Shown here: one piece after another, positions 26,322 through 38,397 of the stretch
How positions within the stretch are numbered: position 1 is the stretch's first letter
Layout of the letters: every line of letters begins with the position of its first letter
NCBI GenBank assembly: GCA_021029095.1
Contig: JAJOHG010000009.1
Coordinates: 930,001 to 994,000, forward strand
Source: Phellopilus nigrolimitatus
Lineage: Eukaryota; Basidiomycota; Agaricomycetes; Hymenochaetales; Hymenochaetaceae
Direction: 5' to 3'
Length of the DNA: 64,000 nt
The notes under the pieces: model-generated
What the model saw: only the letters and a program-made list of their open reading frames with translations
What the model was told of the DNA's origin: nothing
Database searches by the model: none
Position numbers and translations under genes: made by a program

Positions 26322-26765
26322 CTAGTGCAGCGAAGCACCTCCCGACTGTACGGAAGCTGGTCAGAAGAACACAATGACTTCTAAGTTGCAGCTCACCAAA
26401 ACCGCTTCGACCTCCTCATCGCTCAGCTTTCGCACCCGCGGATTCCACAGCCGCGCAGGTGCCTGCCAGAACTCCTGGTATGCAGCGTGATCGACATCTA
26501 CGTCTGCCGCCTCTACGGTTGCGGCCGAGCTCGATGAACGCGAGCCAGACAGTTCAAACTTCTTCAAGAAATCGGCGAAATGCGCTTTGTAGTCTTGTGG
26601 ACCAGCCGGGTGCGCGTGCGGAGGTTCCGGCTCTAGATACGGATGGTCAGGATGCGTCCAAAATGACGGATGAGTGTACGGACTTGTCGGCCATTGACGT
26701 TTCCCGAGAAAATGAATGAGTGGCGTGTGCACTCGGGGAGAGCAGAGGCGCAACGTCGGGCGCAT
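26322..26765 (-). CDS. KGD4: Kgd4/Ymr31-type mitochondrial protein
   Basis: Kgd4 links the E3 subunit to the 2-oxoglutarate dehydrogenase core in mitochondria; it was once listed as a small mitoribosomal protein. Two exons (26397-26765 and 26322-26345) give 130 residues. The N-terminus MRPTLRLCSPRVHTPLIHFLGKR is basic and fits import, and matches the I-K-F-(V/L)-G-x-R start of the family. Then PPHAHPAGPQDYKAHFADFLKKF, a loop, and a C-terminal EFWQAPARLWNPRVRKLSDEEVEAVLSGGASLH, whose PARxxxxxxxxxxEx-(I/V)-xSGGA end is the family hallmark. The hallmark SGGA lies in the tiny last exon. An open frame extends upstream of 26765 but adds sequence that does not resemble the family. Confidence 0.8.
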
Positions 26766-27047
26766 GTCGAGGATACTTGCAGGAAGATAGAAAGCAATGG
26801 GCAAGTGTAGACGGCTATAGGACCGAGCTTGAGCTAGTTGTGGCTGTCCGATGTAAGTTATTGCCAAGTTGGTACTTTGCTTTTTGACTCGGAATCTCAG
26901 ATGCCGTCTCTCACGCAACCGTAGATATGCAGTCAGGCACTCTTGCTCTCGCCACCATGGTTCTCTTATAACTCTTTCGACTGACTGAAATCAGGCGCAA
27001 TATTGCCATTCTGAAATTTGGGCCTTTACTGCGCTTTACCTCTTGCC

Positions 27048-29269
27048 ATGGACAATGCCGTGTTGACCGACTCGACGTCTCTTAACTCATCTGCAGTCAA
27101 CGGCTATGGTGCAAGTATTAACATCTCCCGGCCTGACTCAGTGCGCTCGGCGCGTGCTCGGACAAGCAGACCCTCCTTGCAAACAGAGACGGACGCCCTT
27201 GCCAAGCGATCCGGACGCCCCATCTCCTTTATCACCCCAGTGCACGGCGGCGCAAGGTGGTACAGGCCGTCGTTTAGAAACCGTCTTATGTTGCATGGCA
27301 GTCAAGTCATGTCTTTCATCACCTCGTCATTCCTTCTTGGAGGTGTTGTGGTGTGGGCACTGCTCGCAGATTTATCTACACGCTTGCCGCGGTTCCTGCG
27401 CCCTGTCGAGCCCGCGACTTTTCCCTGGGACGACCCCGATCGCTGGAAGAACGAAAAATGTGTGAAGGACGTGCACTATTATGCACGGACTGCCGGCGCT
27501 GGGTTTGATATCATCGAAGAGGAGGTTGAAACTGAGGACGGATTTCACCTGAGGTGTGTTTCATGAAATTCTACGATCACTCAATGTGGATAATTTACAG
27601 AAATCGAAAGAATACACCGAGTTGTCAACCCAAGACATAAGGCTCAGACTAACGGAAAGGGTATGCAGTGTTAACCATCTTCTCTGACGTCGGTTTTGAT
27701 TTGTATAACTTGTTTAGGCGGATATCCTGTGCTCATTCTACACGGTATATATGCATGATAAAAGCCTTTGGATTTATCTAATAGCACATCTCCAGGTCTA
27801 TTCCAGTCTTCAGGCGCCTTTGTTACTTCAGAGGAGCGTTCCTTGGCCTTCTGGCTTTCTGAACACGGGTCAGGCAAATCTAAATCTTGCCAGAATTTGC
27901 TCTCTTACCTTACATCACACACGCTATGCAGCGGGTACCAGGTTTTTCTAGGGAATACACGCGGTGTCTTCAATATGGGGCATAAGGCATTCGGTAGGGA
28001 CGACCCTCGTTTCTGGGGTAAGCAATATAATACGTCGTCCAGGTGAACTCGACTACATGTCCTTCTTCCCAGATTGGACGATCTGTGAACTCGCGATGTA
28101 CGACCTGCCGGCGCTTGTGGATTATGTCCGCGACGCTACGGGATATGATAAAGTATGTCAGCAGGTTATTGCCACCTTGTATTCTGCTCAATGAAATTTC
28201 TCGCTAGATCGCCTTTATCGGCCACTCGCAAGGGAACGGTCTAGCGTTTCTCTCGCTGAGTGAGGGTATGCGTTCAGAAGTGGGTGCAAAGCTCTCCTGC
28301 TTCATTGCACTCGCTCCAGCGGTGTATGCAGGCCCGCTAACGCACGGGTTCCCTTTCACGACGTTGCGTCACATTGGATGGAATAGGTGGCGTATGCTGT
28401 TTGGTAACTCCGAAGAACGATAAGCGCAGACGTTTCCTAATTGGTTGACCATCGATACCTTTCTAGGTGTACTGGATTTTATTCCGCTCATGCGCTACTC
28501 GTACGATTGGGTTCCTGCTATGCTTTTTGCTTCCGTGGGCTATGCTATGTTTGCATATCTATTCTCATGGACGGACGCTAATTGGTGAACTCCGTCGTCT
28601 GATTATCTGTCGAGTCGCGAACTAAAAAATAAAATAACTCCAGGTTAAAACGGCGGAAGGTCAAAATATTTCGGTTTACCCCGACTCCAGTCAGGTGAGT
28701 GTCGAGAGATTTCATTCGCATTTGTGACAATTTCCTAACGCCTTACTACTTGCAGTTCTGCGAGCATATTCTGGTACGACTGTCCGGACCTTCTTTTACT
28801 GTAGCAAATTGACTCAGTGATTTACGTACACAGGTGGTGCGGGAAGGGAGGATTCGCACAGCGGAAATGCACAATGGATACCTCACTTCCAGCGATGGTT
28901 TGACGACAACTTCCCGCCGCTGGCAATATACCACGGTGGTCGCGATTTCCTAGTCTCGACAGAGCCGCTTCTCGAGCGCATCGAGAAACAGGAGAAATCT
29001 GTGAACCTGATCAGGGTGCAGAAGTTAGATGAATGCGAGGTAATCTTTTTTACATTTAGTTTGATGACTAAAGGCTCATACTATGCTATTATAGCATTGC
29101 GACTTCTATCTTGCGGGTGAGTACAGGAGACAATATACAATGAGGTATAGACTGACGACTCTAGCGAACAGCGGATGCGGTTGAATGGTGTTTCTCATCA
29201 TTTCTAGAAGACATAGAGAAGACTCGGACAGACGATGTAGAAAGAGGCATTCTCAGTGATAGCACTTGA
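27048..29269 (+). CDS. alpha/beta-hydrolase lipase, steryl ester hydrolase-like (Tgl1/Yeh1)
   Basis: Probably hydrolyses steryl esters or triacylglycerols at membranes or lipid droplets. Start MDNAVLTDSTSLNSS at 27048. A hydrophobic segment at about residues 98-115 (VMSFITSSFLLGGVVVWALL) suggests membrane anchoring. Then the lipase-associated region DIIEEEVETEDGFHLR, GYPVLILHGLFQSSGAFV, LAFWLSEHGYQVFLGNTRGV, YDLPALVDYVRDATG and IAFIGHSQGNGL. The last is the nucleophile elbow with Ser in GHSQG. Candidate Asp is in YHGGRDFLV and candidate His in DECEHCDFYLA, completing the triad in the expected order. Many short introns. It ends in an acidic tail (TDDVERGILSDST). Confidence 0.85.
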
Positions 29270-29438
29270 GTGTTCCTGCTTCTTTGCTTATCTCACTTTA
29301 CTTTACCTTTTTTCCTTCTGACCTTCAGAGATCACGACAGACATCTTTATAACGCACTAACGCACATGCATACTGTAACAGATATCATTAGTAGAGCCTA
29401 TAGAGCAAATTGCCCAATGTACATCGATACCACTCATG

Positions 29439-31604
29439 CTAGTTTATAGGTCTGCGGCATACGCCCTTGTCGTCCCACCTCTCGCTACCCACTCCCGCGC
29501 CCACGATGAACAGGTCGTTCGGATCGTATTTCCTCTTGATCGCGGAAAGACGTTCATAATTCGGGCCGTAGAACGTTGTCTGGAAGTCTGGCTCCCTTAC
29601 ATTCGCCTCGTTGGAGTACGAGCCGCTGTCTAGCTCCCCGGTCATCGCTACTAAAGCAGGAACCCAGCGATAGGTCACATTATTCTTCGCTTGCTCGATT
29701 TGCGCGATAGGTAGTACTGTCCTGCCAGACCACGCCAAAGAGGACCTGCAATTTCGAAGTTTACAAACATCGCCGCTATCTTCAATCGAACAGAAAACTC
29801 ACATGCGCCTTCGCAGTTCGCCACTTGGGAGTAACGGCTACCGGCAATTGACTGTTCTCTGCTACTTTCCCTGCGAAGTAATCCTTTTGAAAATGATTTG
29901 ACTAATTTTGCTTTAGAAAATCTTACCACCAGCGACTAGATGTCCACCGATCCTAAGGGTGTTGAAATTCAGAAAAAATGTGAATGGTCCGATTGGTCAA
30001 AATATGCTCACTGATCGATTGGCTCATCGAGGAGAAATTTATAAATGTCGCCGATGCCTGACGCGTTGTTGCGATATGCTTTTGCTGGTATCAGCCTTGA
30101 GCCAAGAACAGCATCGAACCCGATCGGGTCGTCCGCCACAAACACAAGATCGTTTGCTATAGCCGTTGTTGTAGTCTCCGGACCCACGGTGAGATTCATA
30201 GCCCTCGCATCGTCGAGCAGAGGCTTCATGGCGGCGACAGCCTGTTCTTCTGTGTAGTTTGCGAAGTATGTGCGCAAATTCAGGACGCTTCCTGGGAACC
30301 CGCGAGAAGCGCCCGAGAAGAAATAAAAATACTGGCCCGCGCGGACATCGTCCCAGTCGAAAATGTGCTGGGCGTGCAGCTCTGCGACCTTCCCTCCAAT
30401 CTCGCTTGTCGGAGCCATGATATTCGTTGTGTGCATTGTAGCCTCGAAAGTGGGAAACGTGCGGAAAGTGGCGGAAACAATAACACCCCAGCTACCAGCT
30501 CCTCCTCCACGGAGAGCCCAAAATACTAGATCAAAAGCGTCAGCAATCCATTCAAAGGGTGGTTTTATAGAGCAACTCACGGTCACTATTTTCTAATTCA
30601 TTAGACAGTGACGAATTCTCCGTTCGCGATGACGAGTTTGTACTCTGCAGTATATTTGTTAACAAGTTTACGTAGAAGCGCAAAGCATAAGATTACCCAA
30701 GGCATTGTCGGCTGCCAAACCGAAAAGCGGAGAGTAGGCAGAATGACCCGCGCCTTGGCCGAAACCTCCGGCAGCAACAACATTGGCAGCGGTTCCTCCA
30801 ACGAATATTTGATTTACTGCCTTTGACGCTGTGTATATCATGTTCAAAGGGACTCCGCTGCCGACGGTTACTGCAGCCCCCACGTCGTTGCCTCCGACGA
30901 GGAAAGAGTCCGTGAAAGTGATATTTCTCATGTAATGCGTCCAAAGAAGCAGAGCCCCTTTTGCCGTTGAACGACCTTGAAAGTCATGCCCTGAAGCTTT
31001 GATCACCACTCTCAGATTGTGCTGAGCAGCAAATTTTACTCCAGCCTAATGTTCAAACAGATTAGAAGCGTGTGTAGCAGTATGTCGCGAATAATTACTT
31101 GTATGTCGGCGATAGAAGAGACGTTGATTGCGTACACTGGGACATCACCTTGCCCACATGTTGTGCCGTTTTGAAGACAAAGAGAAGGCGGGTGCGACGG
31201 TATAATCCTTCGTGGCATTAGCCAAAATTTATAATCAATTGAAGACGGCATCTAAGAACTCACCTGTTCCCAATTAAACTTTCGAAACACTGGTCAGTGT
31301 GAAAGATCAAAGAAGCTAAGAATTTTTAACTCACCACGTCTACCGCGCCGGGTATCGTTGCTCTAAATGTCGCACTCGTCCACTGGTCCTCAGTACAGTT
31401 ACCGGAAGGTAATTCGTGACAAAATTGGGCTGAAGGAACTACGCTCAAGAGGCGACCGCCCACTTGCGAACTAAGTTGGTCCCATTGTACCTGGGAAGGG
31501 AAGGCTGGATCCCCTGGCAGATTGCGACACACTGATCCACTGGCCTCGGTCCGTCCAAGAAAAGCGAGTCCGACAGAGACAAGGAACTGTGCGGCTCGAA
31601 CCAT
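29439..31604 (-). CDS. FAD-linked oxidoreductase, BBE / isoamyl alcohol oxidase-like, secreted
   Basis: Member of the VAO/PCMH flavoprotein family with a C-terminal berberine-bridge domain. Start MVRAAQFLVSVGLAFLGRTEASG gives a signal peptide, so secretion is likely. The FAD-binding part reads GVKFAAQHNLRVVIKASGHDFQGRSTAKGALLLWTHYM; the His in SGHD fits the covalent flavin site. Then FVGGTAANVVAAGGFGQGAGHSAYSPLFGLAADNAL and FWALRGGGAGSWGVIVSATFRTFP. In berberine bridge enzymes a second flavin-linking cysteine sits in the GxC segment; here it is absent, which fits isoamyl-alcohol-oxidase-like enzymes. The C-terminus is NYERLSAIKRKYDPNDLFIVGAGVGSERWDD. About ten short introns. Substrate unknown. 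Confidence 0.83.
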
Positions 31605-34227
31605 AGCAGAAGGGGACTCGTCTGGCTGGAATTGGTTTCTCTGGCAAGCCGCTTAAATACCGTAAATCATTGATGGTTTGACGTTCAGCTTCTCATCGAA
31701 AGATCAGGAACCAACAGTTTGCGAAGACATCAAGCAGTGGGAGTTGTCGGCGTCATGAATAATGAATATACGCAAGTGGGAATTGCAATTTACCGTAAAG
31801 CTGAGTGCCTTCATGCTCCAGAACTTTTGAAGCCCTCCATAGCTGGTCTAAGTAACCCCATTATCCGCATGCCATAAACGAGAAAAGCCGAGAGGCAACT
31901 CAAAGAGGATTTGAGATCGTTGCCAACACAAGGCTTATGAATTCAGTTTTCCGAACTTCTTTGAAGTGGCTTCATTCGGCACATCGAAGAACGCCCATTT
32001 CATTGATGCGATCTCATAGGAAGAACACGAGAACAGACAGTGAGAAGTGTTCAGGACTCATCAGCTGATAAGCAGAGTAACAGACACCGATCGTTCTGAA
32101 TCAAGTAGTAAAAGACGAAAGTTCACGGGAGGTCTGTACATGGTCACATACAGCAAGTTGTTAACTCGGCTTGCAAGCGAAAAAGCGAAATCACTCTCCT
32201 CTGCATGTAAGTTTATCACCGTTTCAAGATTTATGCCCTATCATTCCTCCTCCGTCCTGCATTTTCTTGTCTGTCGACGACGCCGCAGATCACAGAAGGA
32301 GGATTTCTCAAGTCGCGTCCCGTGAAACTTGCATTGATATTATTAATATCTTCGAAATCATTTCTCTGCATATTCTAACCCACGATAAATGATCTATCAG
32401 GCGCATACCAAACGCCGTGCTTTAACATATGCTGTGGTCGTAAATAAGCACCGTCGGCAGGTACACTTAGTCACGCAGTCGAGCACCGTTCTCTCGTTAC
32501 TGATCCCGCTCGGCAACAACTTTGTCTTTCATTTCGCAGGCCCAGGTTTCACGAGTGATACTGGTATGCTCGAATCTGTCTATCCTGTCCGCGGCCGAAC
32601 GTGTGCAAAAGGTCTGCCAAGGTCGGAGGTGTACACGACACTGGCACCTCCTCGAATCGGGACGCACTCAGCAAATACGGGTGGTAAATGCAAGCAGAAC
32701 ATACATATGCGTTGTCAAAAGTCTAGACGAGTATTCGTACTGCGCCGTCCAATTTACAAAAGACAAGAGGATACACACCGTATATACGGTTCTCCCCGAC
32801 GGCGGGTGGGCCAGCAGGTATCATCGCATGGTCGTCGTTCACCATCGTTAGTTCCTTCTTGATAATTTTCCTGAACTTTGGGGTCGGGGTAGACGACCAT
32901 GTAATGCATGCGTAACTCCAGAAGTAGAAAGTGAGCTCTTTCCATGATGGAGCATGCACTCGCGGGTCCTTATTAATATGTAAACCGCCGTGACCAAAAT
33001 AGTGCACCTCCTCGACGTTGATCAGGCTGTTTCATTCGGCAAAGATGGAATTGGTGATCAACTTGCAAAATTCTGGTAGATCATCGTCGTGCTAGTAGCG
33101 GGGTTGCTCCTCGGACACAACCAGAGCCCGCCTTCCACTCGACGCTCCTTCCGGCGTGCGCAATAGCCTGTTCGGAGAACGGGTGCAGGTCGTCGTCGGT
33201 TGCCCTGAAACAAAACGCACAGTCTTGCGCCGCGGAGATCCAAACCAGAGATTGGGCCTTCATTAATCCAGAGGTGGAAAAGTAGGCAAGGGACACCCTC
33301 GTTGGAGATGAGCCTTTCCTGGAATCGTCTGCTTGATGTGGTATTGAGAAGAGTTTCAGAAGCAGGTAGGTATTCCGTTGGGCTATTTTGTGCGGGTATT
33401 GCTCGAGGTAAGTTTGCATAACCTCAATCGTTCTGTTCCAGTGCTTTTCCAGAGTCTTTGCAAGCGCATCATCGGGTTCGCTTTCAATCCCGGGGATGGC
33501 GGACAAAGAATTGCTGTCCTTTCATCCCCCGGTCGAGATAGCTGCAATCAAGAACATATTCAAAACAACCTCCAGCACGACTCTAGGAATAGAGTCTGCA
33601 AGATATGCTAATATGGCCATATCTTCTGAAGATCCGCTTCTTGCCCTGGAACCAGTCTACAAATAATCATTTGCCGTAACCAATTGGCTAGGCACAGTAC
33701 GGTAAACGATGAAACCAACTTGTCCGGCTAGGATCGCGGAGCTTATACCTTGCCAGATCAATCTTCTGCACCTACGGCTATAGCTTTGAAGGACACCTGC
33801 AATAGAGCTATATATATGAGCATCACAATGATAAAGGTTGGACATCACCTTCAAGGAACCCAATCACTTATGTTGCTGCGGCACGAACTTATTAGTAACA
33901 CAGAGATTGCGATGATACAATGAAGAAAGAAAGGCAAGAGTGATTCAGCCAGTTCGAGCACAATCCTCCTTAATCACTTCCCAGTGTTTTCTCGAGGTCG
34001 CTGGGATAAGCTGTTGGTAAGATGACGAGACTCCGGCAAACTAAATCTGAAGTCCAGACGTAAACGTGTCCACTCTGGGTCTAAATCGCATTCTCGCGCA
34101 CAGACCATCATGGTCATCTCATATGATCCATTGAAAGTACTTTACACAAATTACATCCGACTTGATTAGAGGTGAGTTCAATACACGAAATTAATAATTT
34201 AAGTAACGAGCAGCGCAGGAAGGTAGT
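31605..34227. other. gene-poor stretch with unplaced open frames
   Basis: 2.6 kb without a gene I can recognise. The longest open frames are on the minus strand at 33081-33506 (HWNRTIEVMQTYLEQYPHKIAQRNTYLLLKLFS) and 32723-33007 (WKELTFYFWSYACITW, MIPAGPPAVGENRIYGVY), plus one on the plus strand at 32389-32862. The two minus-strand pieces could be exons of one gene or a decayed one; I could not join them with convincing splice sites, and neither resembles a family I know. No tRNA or LTR seen. Confidence 0.3.
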
Positions 34228-35478
34228 TTACTTGGCTTTTCTGAACCTCTTCCAAAAGCCCTTGAAATCAAAGCATTGCGAGCCGTGTTCGGACCCAGAG
34301 TCAATATCTGCAAACGTGAATGTGCTCATCGCGCTGAAACTCTTGTAGGCGCGCCCTGCTCTTCTCGCTGCTTTTCTCTGGTCAAAAACAGATTTCCGTT
34401 TGTTTGCAGTCGGTTCGCCCTGGCTTAGCATTGGCGTCGGCGGCAGAGCCTTCCCCGGCAGCGAATAATGAGGCGACTGAATGCCGGATCCGATATCTGA
34501 GAACAAAGGCTTTGCGTTGGCTAGTGGCGTCGAGCTTTGCCTGGCTGCGACCTCGTTCGCTCTGAGCAGCTCCGCGACGAACGCCTCCTCGAAAGCTGAA
34601 TTGGGCTGCGCGTACCCGGTGGCGAGCGCGCTCAGCCGCGCCTGAGATGTCCGCTTCCGCGCGTCCTGCCAGCCGAGTATACCAAAGGAATCCCGCTTGG
34701 GTTTGACGTACTTGCGCGGGTCCTCGTGCGCCATATTGCTCTCCAGCTTCGCCAGGGCCAGCCTGACGCTGCGGGCCCACTCGCCCTCGCCGTCCTCTAC
34801 TTCCTCCGCCACTTTCTCTTCTGGCATCTTTACTTGCAGCTTTGGCACCTCCTTCTCCGAGCTGCGCTTCGCTGCCACACTCGGTCTCGCGGGTACCTCC
34901 TTCTCCGAATTGCGCTTCGTCGCCACGGGCCTCCCCGCGGATGCCTCCTTATCCAAATTGCGTTTCGTCTTCGTCACCAGGCGCTTCCTCGCCGGCGCCG
35001 CATTTTCCGAGTTGCGCTTCGTCGCGGACGCCTCCCTTTCTAAACCGCGCCTCGCCGCCACGTCCCGCCCCTGCACGTTGCGCCCCGCCACCTCGGCCCG
35101 CTCCGCAGGCGCATCGTCGCCAGAGTGCGAGAACTGGTACGCGCCGACGAAGTCCTTCCGGAGCGCGGGGTCCCAGATCTGCGAGCGGAAGTAGTTGCGG
35201 TTGTGCGTGCGGATGCGCCGGCGCTCGTCGTCGAGCTTTGCGATGATGTGCTTCTCGTTGGTGCTGTCGCTCTTGTAGTATAGCGGGACTGGCGGGACTG
35301 GCGGGACTGGTGGGACCGTCGGTTCCTTGGCTGCTGTGGCGGCGGCATCCTTCATCATGCGCTGCTGCGACGGGCCCGCGCCGCGCAACGCTGATTTAGG
35401 CCTGATCTTGGGCTTGTCCGGTGACTGCCTAGCGCTGATGTGCCCTCGATCCGAGCTTGCCATGGTGGTGGTAGACAT
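34228..35478 (-). CDS. hypothetical basic protein with degenerate internal repeats
   Basis: A single open exon of about 416 residues from the first ATG (35478, MSTTTMASSDRGHIS); the frame stays open further upstream but lacks an ATG. I do not recognise the family. Visible features: a PPVPPVPPVP stretch, then DERRRIRTHNRNYFRSQIWDPALRKDFVGAYQFS. Next is a run of about four imperfect 16-18-residue repeats around KRNSEKE (about residues 180-250). Then KYVKPKRDSFGILGWQD, and a C-terminal basic/aromatic end (FDFKGFWKRFRKAK). The lack of introns, high GC and repeats contrast with neighbours. It may be a lineage-specific, mostly disordered protein. Confidence 0.55.
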   Translation of the reverse strand: MSTTTMASSDRGHISARQSPDKPKIRPKSALRGAGPSQQRMMKDAAATAAKEPTVPPVPPVPPVPLYYKSDSTNEKHIIAKLDDERRRIRTHNRNYFRSQIWDPALRKDFVGAYQFSHSGDDAPAERAEVAGRNVQGRDVAARRGLEREASATKRNSENAAPARKRLVTKTKRNLDKEASAGRPVATKRNSEKEVPARPSVAAKRSSEKEVPKLQVKMPEEKVAEEVEDGEGEWARSVRLALAKLESNMAHEDPRKYVKPKRDSFGILGWQDARKRTSQARLSALATGYAQPNSAFEEAFVAELLRANEVAARQSSTPLANAKPLFSDIGSGIQSPHYSLPGKALPPTPMLSQGEPTANKRKSVFDQRKAARRAGRAYKSFSAMSTFTFADIDSGSEHGSQCFDFKGFWKRFRKAK

Positions 35479-36187
35479 TGGCAGCGAGCGAAGCCTGCGG
35501 CGGCATTTATTATTTCTAGTACTTTGCGGTCTGCCACTTATCTTGGTCCGCGCGTTAGCCCCGACGGGGCTAGTATCTTCTCGAGGTGGCGCACTCAGCA
35601 ACGGCTGTCTGGCCCCTTTCTCCGTCGGCAGTAACTGGCTTCCTGTGCGGGCCTTTTGTTAGATCGAGCAACCTGGGCTTGAATCTGGGACTGCGTCCGA
35701 GGGCGCTCGATGGAGTAACAGACCCTGATTGACCTCGGTGGATGTTCAAGCGTCGTTCTCGACGGCTTCGCTGTCCGAGCGGTCAGGTGAAACGACGGAA
35801 ATTAAGCAGCTTAGGATTTTAAGGATTTTAAGCAATAAGCGTGATCTGCGTCGTTGCGTCATTCGAAGAGTAGTAATGCGTCTGTTGAGCGGAATACACG
35901 GTGGTAATGGCACTAGCTAGAAGTATAGAATCGAGACCCAGAAAGAAAGAAAGGGAAACACATGAAATCGATATCGTGAAATGCCATGAATGAGCACAAG
36001 AAAGTGTGACAATCGATTGCGGAGTAAGAGGCGTGAACGGGGCGTGTGGCGACGAAGTGAGAATAGGGGGCTGACATAAGTGGCGAAGCCAAAAAAAAAA
36101 AAAACTCTTGCAAAACGTTCATCGGATAGATAAATATTCAATCGCACGCAATCGTATTACGTCTCGCGGCCCGTCGGTCGTCGGGTA
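35479..36187. other. intergenic, no gene seen
   Basis: About 700 bp between two minus-strand genes: promoter of the hypothetical repeat protein and 3' region of the F-box-like gene. Contains an A-run at about 36,090-36,103. No coding signal. Confidence 0.4.
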
Positions 36188-37346
36188 TCAGGCGTCCCAG
36201 TTGCGCGAGAGGCGCGCGAGGAACTTGCGGCGGACCTGGATGGCCTTGTCCCAGACGCTCGGCCCGCCGTGCGCCTCGTCTTCCCAATCGCGGCGCGGCG
36301 CGTCCCAGTCACGCGTGGCGTCGTCCCGCGTCGCAGCGACGACGTACAGCCGCTCGTCGCGCGCCATCGCACGCACGGCCCAGCCCTTGAGGCTCATCTC
36401 GTCGAAGCGCCAGTAGCGCGGGTTGAGCGTGAGGACGACCATGCGCAGGTGTGGTTGCGCGAGGATGTAGTCCAGCCCGGAGAACGCGGCGGCGCCCTCG
36501 GCGACGCGCAGGTCGAAGAAGGGCAGGCAGAGATGCGTGAGGCTGGGCGTGTACTCGAGCGGGACTTTGCGGAAAACATGTGCGTCAGATTAGGAGCTTA
36601 CCGAGAGTGGTGGATCACACGCGGTGGCGACGTAGATAGGACTCACTGTAATGAGACAGACAAAGATTGAGGAGACGCAAGTGTGTCAGACCCCGCAGGA
36701 ACGCGAGCCCTTGCTTGCTCTGCGTGAGGGGCGCCCAGCGGTGAGGATGCGACTGCCCGAGGACGGTGAATGAGCGGCACGGCGTGACGTCCCGGCGCAT
36801 CGGGTCACGCCAAAAATGCGAGCGGCAAATCGTCTCGTGCGCCTCGAGCGGGAGAGCGAGCTGCTGGAGCTGTGGACACGCATCGAGCGTGGGCGGGGCG
36901 CGCTCGGCGGGGATGTCGAGCCAGAGGGAGCGGATGTGGCGCAGCGGGCTGGGCAGCATGCGCGGGGGCTCAGAGATAAAGGAGCGCCGGAACAGACCCA
37001 ACGCCCCACACTCTGCCCCGACACGATCGAACGGCGAGGGCGTGCTGCCGTGGAGGATGACGGTGTTGTACATGCACGGGAGGACGACGGCGCGGACCCA
37101 TGAAGCGACGAGGCAGAGCGCGAGAGCAGAGCGTCTGTGGGTGCTGCTCGCGAGCTCGACGATGTAGAAGATGAGCTCGACGGGGAGGACGAGCTCGAAC
37201 TCGATGACGGAGTCGCCGTCCGAGGCGGACTCGCTGTCGTCGCTGTCTACGTCGGGGTCGGCATCGGCGTGGTGGGCGAGGGGCGGGAGAGGGAGGCACA
37301 AAGAGGCCTGAAACTTTGAGGGGCTGCCGATAGGTGACAGTAGCAT
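36188..37346 (-). CDS. F-box-like protein
   Basis: Mushroom genomes carry many F-box-like proteins of this type, presumed adaptors of SCF ubiquitin ligases; the target is unknown. Start MLLSPIGSPSKFQASLCLPLP at 37346. An acidic stretch (DADPDVDSDDSESASDGDS) precedes LVLPVELIFYIVELASSTHRRSALALCLVASWVRAVVLPCMYNTVIL, the F-box-like helix set. Leucine-rich segments follow: LRHIRSLWLDIP, CPQLQQLALPLE, LTHLRLLNLCLSHY. One intron of about 80 nt joins LCLSHY to IPLEYTPSLTHLCLPFFDL, after which the C-terminal part reads LDYILAQPHLRMVVLTLNPRYWRFDEM to FLARLSRNWDA. GC content is higher than in neighbours. Confidence 0.7.
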
Positions 37347-37553
37347 CGACAGGCTACAGCCATTTGCTCACCCGTCCCGTAACTATATGCGGCCCTGCAA
37401 TCCACCATCTCCCACGACCCACGAGGCCGGCCTCCGTCCTGCGCTACACAAATCTAAATAAATAATCAATCTGTATCGGCTCTCTGTCTCTCGGGAAATA
37501 TATATATATGCATTGTAAGTCGACGGCAAAAAATCAGCAACCAGTATGTATGT

Positions 37554-38324
37554 TTACAACGCAATGTGCCCGCCTGTCGACCCAAACCCACCAGCACCAC
37601 GTAGCGTCACGTTCAAGTCCTGCAATCGCGCCTCGCGTCAGATCCGCCCGTTGTACGTCCACAAAAATAATCGGAGCTACTTACGTTCACTTCGATAACA
37701 TCAGGCGTCTCGATCTTTTCGATAATGAGTTGCGCAACGCGATCGCCTTCTTGGACTGTCGTGCTTATCAGTGTTACGTCCAGAGAAAAAAAAAATAGAA
37801 AACAAAAGGGGTAGAGAAACTTACTCTCAAAGTCAGAATCCGAGTGATTGAAAAGAAGGACGAAGACAATGCCTCGGTAATCCGAGTCGATGACTCCGGC
37901 TCCGGTGTCAATCATGAATTTCGAAGCTAAAGGGACATTAGATACCCGCGTGATAACAACGATGGCAGAAAAGGACGCGAGCGTACCGAGACCGCTGCGC
38001 GGGGCAACGCGTCCGTAGCAACCCTGCGGAACAGCTATGGATATTTGAGTGTCCACCAGGGCCTTGCTTTTCGCGGGCACCACCTTCTTCTCGGCACTGC
38101 GTGTCGCGATAAGTTCAGGCTAATCCATATACGGGGAGATCAATTTACCTATAGAGGTCGTATCCTGCTGCGAATGGCGACCCACGCGTCGGCAGCGTCG
38201 CCTTGTCCGACAGGCGTTTTATCAATAGCTGGGAGGAAGGCGGCGGCGCAGCGCTCTCTTCGAGCTTGCGCTTCTTTTCGACGACTCCCTCTGGGACCGT
38301 GTTGACTATCGTGTCGGTGGGCAT
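37554..38324 (-). CDS. DUT1: dUTP pyrophosphatase (dUTPase)
   Basis: Hydrolyses dUTP to dUMP and pyrophosphate, keeping uracil out of DNA and feeding dTMP synthesis; acts as a trimer. Start [27 protein letters not shown] at 38324, a short basic nuclear-type leader. All five motifs are present: 1 AAGYDLYSA, 2 PRSGLA, 3 [11 protein letters not shown] with catalytic Asp and the Tyr that stacks on the base, 4 [12 protein letters not shown], 5 [12 protein letters not shown]. Motif 1 is joined by a 52-nt intron (TAT AG | T GCC), and motif 2 is cut by an intron inside SGLA. The end HIAL at 37554 is right after motif 5. Divergent from the disordered hypothetical gene, with only about 73 bp to its first ATG. 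Confidence 0.93.
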
Positions 38325-38397
38325 CGTGAAGGGGTGGTTAGAGGACAGAAAGAAAGAGACGCGTCGACGCGTCGCAGTATGTGACTAACGCGTGACA

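Noticed and set aside
28746..28934. Minus-strand frame inside the lipase gene
   Set aside because: Lies antisense to exons of the lipase, which have the catalytic motifs in order.
34697..35246. Plus-strand Pro/Ser/Cys-rich frames opposite the orphan gene
   Set aside because: Mirror of the repeat protein's GC-rich codons; several overlapping frames are open there, and only the minus strand gives one long frame.
36686..37299. Arg-rich frames overlapping the F-box-like gene
   Set aside because: Shadow frames caused by high GC; the F-box-like frame has leucine-rich order and a well-placed intron.
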